Positions 14,915 to 20,634 of a DNA stretch of 64,000 bases are shown one piece after another (position 1 is the first letter of the stretch; each line of letters begins with the position of its first letter). Made by a program: the position numbers and the translations under genes. The stretch spans positions 12,558-76,557 of the forward strand of contig JBNGDO010000001.1 in the NCBI GenBank assembly GCA_049975385.1, given 5' to 3'. Origin of the DNA: DSWT01 sp049975385 (GTDB taxonomy: Bacteria; Chloroflexota; Anaerolineae; B4-G1; SLSP01). The notes under the pieces are model-generated. The model did not search any database. It was not told the origin of the DNA and worked only from the letters and a program-made list of their open reading frames with translations.

Positions 14915-16381
14915 TTACACCAATAAGGCCAGGGCCTGCGTCGTGCGCTGCACGGTCTCTTCTATCGGTGCATCTTCCCAGAGGATTTTCTGGAGCATAT
15001 CCTGTAAGAAGAGGGAAGCATGCAGGTAATTGTTCAAAAATGGACGTGGGCGCGCCAATTCAAGGAATGGGATGATCCGCTCCAGCCAGGGATGCCCGCC
15101 GCTGCTCAGGCTGGCGTTGATATCCCGGTGTGGTGCAATTTGTAAATGTTCTTCGCAATATGCCTTTAGTGTCTCCGGCGTGGAAACTTGTTTGAGAATC
15201 TCGGTACAGAGTTCGCCCTCTGGCGACTGTCGTAAAATCGCCCAACTGGTGCCGCCTAGCGACATCACCTGCGGGGATGCCAGCGTTGGGCGCGGCGCCG
15301 GTATGAACCCCAGATGCGCGACGGCGTCTTCTTCCTCGGTCCAGTCGGACTCGTCCTGGATGTGTGGCCACTCGTAGCTGCCGCCCAGCGTCATCGGAGC
15401 CATACCCTTGGCCAGGTGATTGGTGAAGTCCCACCAGTGGAAGTTGACGACCTCGGACGGCAGATAGTGGCGTCGCCGCACCGAGATCCGGCGCAGAAAA
15501 CGTAGCGCCTCACTGATGGCCGGATCATCTAACCGTGCATCAGCCCTCCCCGTCATTTGCGCGCCAGCGGCCCAAAAGAATGGGATCAGCAAATTGATCA
15601 ACGCTTCTCCAGCGGCTGTACCGACAGGGATGACGACCGCATACTGATTGTTATAGCGCTTTTGTACTTCGGGTAGTGCAAAATGGTCGATTATTCCTAA
15701 CCAGGTATCCCAAGTTTCCGGTGGCGCGATGCCTTCGGCTTCAAACCAGTCTCGCCTATACCACAGTCCGGACACGTCCGCTTGCACGGGTACGCCGTAG
15801 AGCTGGCCGTCTACGGTGTTGTTGAGGGCTACCGGCGGCTCCAGGCTTTGGGTCAGTTCGCGCGCCCACTGTTGATCGAGCTTGTCCAGGGGGGCGATGT
15901 ACCCGGTGCGCGCGTAGTCGGGAATCCATACATAGTCCATTGGCACAATGTCCGGTGCCTCACCCTGGGCGACCGTCCGCCGCAACTGGCGGTGAAAGTC
16001 GTCGCGGGAGCACATCGTCACTTTTAGTTTGACTTCCTGATCGGGGTGGTGCAGGTTCCAGGCGTGGACGGCGCTTTCCATAGAGCCGAGCCAGAACACG
16101 TCATAGTGTGTGAGGACGTGAATGTCGGTTTGCTTTTCTATGCGTTTCGGCATACCACGCGCGACAAAGGTGCCTTGTCCGGCACGGCGATACAGATAGC
16201 CTTCGCGCGCCAGTTCGGTGAGGGCTTGACGTACGGGGGCGCGGCTCACATGATACAACTCGCATAACTCCATTTCGGTCGGCAAACGGTCGCCTGGCCG
16301 CAAAGTATCGGATTCCATTTGCTCTTTGAAATGGAGTTTGAGTTGGTAGTAGATAGGAACTGGAGAATTTCGATCAACCAT
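14915..16381 (-). CDS. GntR-type wHTH fused to a family-1 solute-binding domain
   Basis: Residues 1-75 are a GntR winged helix (IYYQLKLHFKEQMES, LRPGDRLPTEMELCELYHVS, GQGTFVARG). The other 410 residues are not a UTRA or FadR effector domain. They resemble an extracellular family-1 sugar-binding protein (KLKVTMCSRDDFHRQLRRTV, GEAPDIVPMDYVWIPDYA, LYGVPVQADVSGLWYRRDWF). There is no signal peptide and the N-terminus binds DNA, so the periplasmic-type fold must act as a cytoplasmic ligand sensor. It precedes the ABC operon in the same direction and probably controls it. A consensus promoter lies 130 bases upstream. Confidence 0.85.
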   Translation of the reverse strand: MVDRNSPVPIYYQLKLHFKEQMESDTLRPGDRLPTEMELCELYHVSRAPVRQALTELAREGYLYRRAGQGTFVARGMPKRIEKQTDIHVLTHYDVFWLGSMESAVHAWNLHHPDQEVKLKVTMCSRDDFHRQLRRTVAQGEAPDIVPMDYVWIPDYARTGYIAPLDKLDQQWARELTQSLEPPVALNNTVDGQLYGVPVQADVSGLWYRRDWFEAEGIAPPETWDTWLGIIDHFALPEVQKRYNNQYAVVIPVGTAAGEALINLLIPFFWAAGAQMTGRADARLDDPAISEALRFLRRISVRRRHYLPSEVVNFHWWDFTNHLAKGMAPMTLGGSYEWPHIQDESDWTEEEDAVAHLGFIPAPRPTLASPQVMSLGGTSWAILRQSPEGELCTEILKQVSTPETLKAYCEEHLQIAPHRDINASLSSGGHPWLERIIPFLELARPRPFLNNYLHASLFLQDMLQKILWEDAPIEETVQRTTQALALLV

Positions 16382-16512
16382 AAATAGCCTAACCCGGATA
16401 AACCGGAACTAAGCAGGCCATCGATGCCCGTGTTCTCGCTCATTGTGCAAGAATTTAGGTGGTTAGGCCCTGACTTCTTATCCTGAAGGGCACTTTGGTA
16501 TTTCTTTATAAC

Positions 16513-16541
16513 ATTATAACACTGCGATTGCGGTTTGTCAA
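16513..16541 (-). promoter_or_regulatory. Consensus sigma70 promoter of the GntR/ABC operon
   Basis: On the minus strand a perfect TTGACA (16541-16536) is followed after exactly 17 bases by a perfect TATAAT (16518-16513). The predicted start near 16506 leaves a leader of about 125 bases before the regulator. A promoter this strong suggests that control depends on repression. Confidence 0.8.
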
Positions 16542-16639
16542 TAGGTTTGCCGGGATTTTTGCTGATCTATTTTCAAATGCGCGATTGACTTTGAGCCAAA
16601 TTGGCGAGAATGGAGACGAAATCATTATCAGGAGGGGGT

Positions 16640-17257
16640 ATGGACATCTGGCAGGGACAGTGGGTACGTCTGCGCGGCGTGGAGCCGGGCGACGCCGATG
16701 TTTTCTTCGCGTGGCGTGACAGTGATATGGGGCGCTTTACGGATTTTGTAAAGTTCCCACATTCATTGGAAGCCACCCGCAAGCACTTTGAGAAGATGGC
16801 GACGTCGGAAGCAAAGGACGACGCTTTCGATTTCGTCATCGAGAACGAAGGTGGAGAAGCCGTCGGCATTATCAACTCACATACCTGTGACCGACGGGTG
16901 GGGTGCTTTATGTACGGCCTGGCGATTGGCCCGGATTATCGTCGCAGAGGCTACGCCGCCGAAGCCATCCTCCTGCTGTTGCGCTATTTCTTCGATGAAC
17001 GCAATTACCAGAAGGTCTCGGCGACAGTCTATTCGAACAATGAAGCCTCACAGCGCCTCCACGAGCGTCTGGGGTTTACGCTGGAGGGCCGCATCCGCCG
17101 CGTGGTCTTTACGCTAGGCCAGCACTTCGATGAGCTCCACTACGGGATGACGGTGGAAGAGTTTCGGGCGAATAAGCGAATGAGCGAATGGATGAATCAG
17201 CGAATGGATGAATCAGCGAATGAGCGAATAGAAGAATTCCCAACCACCAATCGCTGA
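16640..17257 (+). CDS. GNAT N-acetyltransferase (RimJ/RimL type) with repeat-encoded tail
   Basis: Residues 1-175 form a GNAT domain. WRDSDMGRFTDF is the N-terminal part, the acetyl-CoA pyrophosphate loop is YRRRGYAAEAI, and SNNEASQRLHERLGFTLEGRIRR is the C-terminal strand and helix typical of RimL-like enzymes. They acetylate amines on proteins, antibiotics or polyamines, and the acceptor is unknown. The last 30 residues (ANKRMSEWMNQRMDESANER and beyond) are translated repeat units GCGAATGA, so the original stop codon was lost or moved. The ATG at 16640 is chosen because of GGAGGGGG 4 bases upstream. Confidence 0.82.
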   Translation: MDIWQGQWVRLRGVEPGDADVFFAWRDSDMGRFTDFVKFPHSLEATRKHFEKMATSEAKDDAFDFVIENEGGEAVGIINSHTCDRRVGCFMYGLAIGPDYRRRGYAAEAILLLLRYFFDERNYQKVSATVYSNNEASQRLHERLGFTLEGRIRRVVFTLGQHFDELHYGMTVEEFRANKRMSEWMNQRMDESANERIEEFPTTNR

Positions 17258-17277
17258 TCACCAATTACTAATCCCCA
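17170..17277. repeat. GCGAATNA / CCAATTACTAATCCCC repeat array
   Basis: Units of about 8 bases (GCGAATAA, GCGAATGA, GCGAATGG, ATGAATCA, GCGAATGG, ATGAATCA, GCGAATGA, GCGAATAG) run through the end of the GNAT gene. Heptamers of the ACCAATT/ACTAATC type follow. The array forms the right boundary of the deleted transporter described next. Confidence 0.75.
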
Positions 17278-17399
17278 CTTGCTTTTCTGCGTTGAAAGAC
17301 AATGGGCAGCAATGGCAAGGCGACCACGTTGAGCGCAGCGATGATGACGAACGTCCAGCGGAAACCCCAATACGCTCCCGCCGGGTCGATGAAGTGCTT
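17268..17399 (-). pseudogene. Remnant of an MFS transporter C-terminus
   Basis: On the minus strand, 43 codons plus a TAG stop encode KHFIDPAGAYWGFRWTFVII continuing into AALNVVALPLLPIVFQRRK. This is an amphipathic turn, a hydrophobic helix and a basic tail, as at the last transmembrane segment of a major facilitator transporter. Nothing upstream extends it: codon 1 abuts a heptamer array (17400-17516) and its stop falls inside another array (17170-17277). It is best read as what survives after recombination between repeats removed the rest of the gene. The assignment rests on a short hydrophobic match and is only moderately secure. Confidence 0.5.
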
Positions 17400-17516
17400 G
17401 GTAATCAGTAATCAGTAATTGGGGATTGGGAATCTGATGGTTCGTTTGTTCTCCGAACCTGCCAGTTACTAATCCCGAATTACCAATCCCCAATCCCCAA
17501 TCACCGATTACCGTTT
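17400..17516. repeat. Inverted 7-bp repeat array
   Basis: GGTAATC, AGTAATC, AGTAATT, GGGGATT, GGGAATC run from about 17400. Complementary heptamers ACTAATC, CCGAATT, ACCAATC, CCCAATC, CCCAATC, ACCGATT, ACC occupy 17467-17511. The two halves can pair around a central stem-forming spacer. The glycosyltransferase stop codon lies at its edge. Confidence 0.85.
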
Positions 17517-18445
17517 GCCATTCGCAGTTTGCTCTTGAGCACCTGACGGTAGGCGGCGATGCGGGCGGCGCGTAGGTCGCGGCGGTGGCCGACGAGCCAT
17601 TTCGCGCCCTCGACGCCGGTCTGCCAGAGGTATTGGGCGAGCAGCCAGAGCCGCAGGAGTTCGGCGATGGTGTTGCCGTGGACTTTGCGCGTGTAGCGCA
17701 CTTTGCTCGATTGGAAGTAGATGTGGCGCGCGGGCACAACCTGTTCGCTGCTCTTGCCCTCGTGGTGGATGATGCGCGCCTCCGGAAAGTAGACGACGCG
17801 CCACCCGGCTTCCCGTATCCGGCGACACCAATCCAGTTCCTCGGAGTACATAAAGAAGCCCTCGTCCATGCCACCAACTTGCGCGACAACTTCACGGCGT
17901 GTCAGCATGGCCGCGCCAGTGATCCAATCCACGTTCTGGATAAGATCATCGGGTTGCTCTTGCGCGTAGTAATAACGCAACAGCTTGCGCGGCGCGAGTT
18001 TTTCGAGCCAGGTGCTTTCGAGGAAAAGCACCGGCAGGGTGGGGAAGTGACGGCGCGAGGATTGCACGCTGCCGTCGGGATTGAGCAGTTGCGGGCCGGC
18101 CATACCTACATCGGGATGCGCCCGGATGTAGTCCACCATGCGCGGCAGTGCGTCCTCCACGATTTCGGTGTCGGGATTGAGCAGCAGCACGAAGTCGCCT
18201 GTGGCGGCGGCGAGGCCCTGATTGTTGCCGCCGGTGAACCCACGGTTCTTTGCGTTGGCGATGACGTGCACGTCGGGGAAGGTCGCGCGCAGCATGGCGA
18301 CGCTCTCATCGTGCGAGGCATTATCGGCGACGATGATTTCTAATCCGGGTTTTCCATTCCATGAGGCATAGACGGAGGTGAGGGCACGCTTTAGCAGATC
18401 ACGCACGTTCCAGCTCACGATAATGACGGACAGAACGGTGTTCAT
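17501..18445 (-). CDS. Family 2 glycosyltransferase (rhamnosyltransferase-like)
   Basis: The 314-residue protein is a GT-A fold GT2 enzyme. It has VSVIIVSWN-type strand 1 (LSVIIVSWNVRDLL), a nucleotide-binding ADNASHDES near residue 41, NRGFTGGNNQGL, the metal-binding NPDTE (about residue 91) and an acceptor block WITGAAMLTRREV with MYSEELDWCRRIREAGW. It resembles WbbL-type rhamnosyl or dTDP-sugar transferases that build surface polysaccharide. The C-terminal 50 residues form an amphipathic helical tail and the stop falls in repeat sequence. No other polysaccharide genes are adjacent except the polyprenyl synthase upstream, 6 bases away, which could supply the lipid carrier. Confidence 0.88.
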   Translation of the reverse strand: MNTVLSVIIVSWNVRDLLKRALTSVYASWNGKPGLEIIVADNASHDESVAMLRATFPDVHVIANAKNRGFTGGNNQGLAAATGDFVLLLNPDTEIVEDALPRMVDYIRAHPDVGMAGPQLLNPDGSVQSSRRHFPTLPVLFLESTWLEKLAPRKLLRYYYAQEQPDDLIQNVDWITGAAMLTRREVVAQVGGMDEGFFMYSEELDWCRRIREAGWRVVYFPEARIIHHEGKSSEQVVPARHIYFQSSKVRYTRKVHGNTIAELLRLWLLAQYLWQTGVEGAKWLVGHRRDLRAARIAAYRQVLKSKLRMANGNR

Positions 18446-18451
18446 CGGGGT

Positions 18452-19447
18452 CTAGTATTGCCGTCGTACGGCAAAGGCGGCGATCTCTTGCATAGCCTGG
18501 CGGTAGGGGGTGTCGGGGTAGGTCTCGAGCAGTGCTTGCGCTTCGGCGCTGCGCGTCTCAGCCTGCTGCATGGCCCACTCGGCGGCGTCAGATTGGCGCA
18601 GATCGGCAATCAGGGGTTCAATGATGTTTTCGTCACGCACTTGTGCGTTGTGCTTATACCCGGCAGTTGCGAGGATAGTGCGGATGCGCACATCATCGGG
18701 ATGGCGATGGCAGTAGTGCAACACCGGCAAAGTGATGATACCCTGGCGCAGGTCGCCGCCTATTGGTTTGCCGAGTTTAGCTTCGTCTCCCATAAAATCG
18801 AGCACGTCGTCGACGATCTGGAAGGCTTCGCCGAGGAGTTTGCCGAACGTTTGCAACTTCTGTATATCAGCCTTGGGGCGGCATGCCAGCAGTGGGCCGC
18901 TTTCCGCAGCAAGGGCGAAGAGCGAGGCGGTTTTGGCGAAGATGCGGTCGTAGTAGCTGGTTTCAGTGGGAAGTTGGTTGCGGTTAGCGAACATCTGGTT
19001 GAGTTCGCCGTTGCAGATGACGGCCAGCGTCTCGGAGAAGCGTTCCACCAGTTTGAGATTCTGGCTGCGCGTAGCCAGCTCCGCGGCCCAGGCGAAGGCC
19101 ACATCGCCCGTAAGGACGGTCGCGGCGGCGCTCCAGTTCGCGTTTAGCGTTTGTTTGCCTCGACGCACCAACGCATTGTCGATCAGATCATCGTGGATCA
19201 GCGTGGCGGTGTGGAGCATTTCGACTGCGGCAGCGACGGGAATGGCGTTTGTCGTGTCTACGTCAAATATGTGGGCCGACAACAATACCAACGCCGGGCG
19301 CAGGCGCTTGCCGCCGCCGTTGATGATGCTTGCCAGTGCCGGGGCGATAGGATCAGGAAGGCGTTGTTGGATTTCGAGCATGGTTGCGTGGACGGCCAGC
19401 AACTCATCCTGCAACATCATAGCGTATGGTAGTTCCTTTGATTTCAT
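18452..19447 (-). CDS. Trans-isoprenyl diphosphate synthase (polyprenyl synthetase)
   Basis: The protein adds isopentenyl diphosphate to an allylic primer to make a long all-trans chain. The first Asp-rich motif is HDDLID and the second is VDDVLDFMGD. GGGKRLRPALVLLSA precedes the first motif, as in all family members. The short form lacking two residues in the first DDxxD loop suggests a chain longer than GGPP, as in hepta- to nonaprenyl synthases for quinones. The ATG at 19447 gives 331 residues and is preferred over an upstream GTG at 19465. A minus-strand TATAAT (19485-19480) places the transcript start about 26 bases before it. Confidence 0.88.
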   Translation of the reverse strand: MKSKELPYAMMLQDELLAVHATMLEIQQRLPDPIAPALASIINGGGKRLRPALVLLSAHIFDVDTTNAIPVAAAVEMLHTATLIHDDLIDNALVRRGKQTLNANWSAAATVLTGDVAFAWAAELATRSQNLKLVERFSETLAVICNGELNQMFANRNQLPTETSYYDRIFAKTASLFALAAESGPLLACRPKADIQKLQTFGKLLGEAFQIVDDVLDFMGDEAKLGKPIGGDLRQGIITLPVLHYCHRHPDDVRIRTILATAGYKHNAQVRDENIIEPLIADLRQSDAAEWAMQQAETRSAEAQALLETYPDTPYRQAMQEIAAFAVRRQY

Positions 19448-19479
19448 TCGTTCTCGCGCTGGCACTGGATTGTGCGCAT

Positions 19480-19485
19480 ATTATA
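19480..19485 (-). promoter_or_regulatory. -10 element of the polyprenyl synthase gene
   Basis: A perfect TATAAT on the minus strand lies 33 bases before the ATG at 19447. The -35 (GTTCAG at 17 bases) is poor. Confidence 0.4.
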
Positions 19486-19530
19486 CCACAATCGTTGGCC
19501 GACTGAACGGATTAAGAAGATGTGAATCTG

Positions 19531-20349
19531 TCAATTCCCTGCCGGATACAGCCGAAAAAGGCGCTGGGCGTTGGCGGTTGTTGCCATAGCGATGGTCTCT
19601 ACTGCGAGGTCCTTCAATGCAGCGATGCGCTCGGCGACGTAGGTGACGTAGGCCGGTTCGTTGCGCCGTCCGCGATAGGGATGTGGTGTGAGATAGGGCG
19701 CGTCCGTTTCCAGCAGCAGGCGATCCAGCGGCACTTGCCGGGCGACCTCGTGAAGGCCAGTGGCTTTCTTGAACGTTACCGGGCCATCCATGCCGATGTA
19801 GAGGTTCAGCGCCAGCGCTTCTGGCAGTAGCGCCTGCCCGGCGGCGTAGGCGTGGAGCGTTCCGCTGCGTTCGGGGTGATCGCGCACCCACTCGCGGAGC
19901 ATATCCAGGATGTCGGCGTGCGCGTCCCGATCGTGGAGAATAACCGGCAGCGACAGTTCGGCAGCCAGCGTCAACTGCGCTTCGAGGGCGGCGCGCTGCC
20001 GTGCCGGTTCGGCACAGGGCCAGCCCCGGTCGGGGATGTTGGGCCAGTAGTAGTCGAGACCAATCTCGCCGATGGCGACGACGCTGGGATGGGCAGCGAG
20101 TTCGCGCAGTTCAGCCAGCGTCGCGGGCGTGAGACTGTCCGCCTCTGTCGGGTGGACGCCGACGGCTGCATAGAGCGCGCACGGGGCGGCGTGGCGTTCC
20201 GCCAGCGCGACGGCGGCGCGGCTGTCCTCAAGTGTGCTGCCCGGCACGATGGCAGCGGTCACACCGCACTCGGCGGCGTGCGCCAGCGTCGCGTCCAGGT
20301 CGTCCGCAAAACGAGCGTGTTGCAGATGCGCGTGCGTGTCGATGAGCAT
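19531..20349 (-). CDS. tatD: TatD family metal-dependent hydrolase
   Basis: The 272-residue TIM-barrel protein has the TatD series: DTHAHLQH (metal His pair), EIGLDYYW (bridging Glu), PVILHDRDAH, HAYAAG in place of the usual HCF/HxG block, and LLETDAPYLTPHPYRGRRNEP with the catalytic Asp. TatD enzymes are 3'-5' exonucleases or deoxyribonucleases in DNA repair and quality control. The ATG at 20349 coincides with the predicted transcription start from a TATAAT at 20361-20356, so the mRNA may be leaderless. It is divergent from lon. Confidence 0.9.
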   Translation of the reverse strand: MLIDTHAHLQHARFADDLDATLAHAAECGVTAAIVPGSTLEDSRAAVALAERHAAPCALYAAVGVHPTEADSLTPATLAELRELAAHPSVVAIGEIGLDYYWPNIPDRGWPCAEPARQRAALEAQLTLAAELSLPVILHDRDAHADILDMLREWVRDHPERSGTLHAYAAGQALLPEALALNLYIGMDGPVTFKKATGLHEVARQVPLDRLLLETDAPYLTPHPYRGRRNEPAYVTYVAERIAALKDLAVETIAMATTANAQRLFRLYPAGN

Positions 20350-20355
20350 AGGGGC

Positions 20356-20384
20356 ATTATACACGTCAAGGGGCAGACTACAAA
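20356..20384 (-). promoter_or_regulatory. tatD promoter, predicted leaderless
   Basis: TATAAT (20361-20356 on the minus strand) with a weak -35 TTTGTA (20384-20379) at 17 bases predicts a start at about 20349, the A of the ATG. The -35 region overlaps the left arm of the inverted repeat at 20376-20390. Confidence 0.5.
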
Positions 20385-20469
20385 AGTCTCAGCGGATATC
20401 CATTCTTTGTGCACTCTCGCGCAACGCACGGGTTTGTTCAACCAGACAGATCGTGAGATTTTTGTAGTC
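20376..20469. promoter_or_regulatory. Long-spaced inverted repeat between tatD and lon
   Basis: GACTACAAAAGTCTC (20376-20390) and GAGATTTTTGTAGTC (20455-20469) are complementary at 14 of 15 positions with a 64-base spacer. The left arm overlaps the tatD -35. The right arm lies about 60 bases before the lon -10 (TATAAT, 20528-20533). It could be a shared pair of operator sites or a cruciform. Confidence 0.4.
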
Positions 20470-20634
20470 TCAGGTGTTTTCGACGATTTATCTACGTACC
20501 GCTTATGAAATTCTAATACGACTGTGTTATAATCCTGAAGCTGAAGATGTACATGATACTGAACTGACCGGATAACCGCGGACTAGACCTTGTTAAATCC
20601 GTTGGATCCGTGGAGTGATTTTACGGAGGACAAT

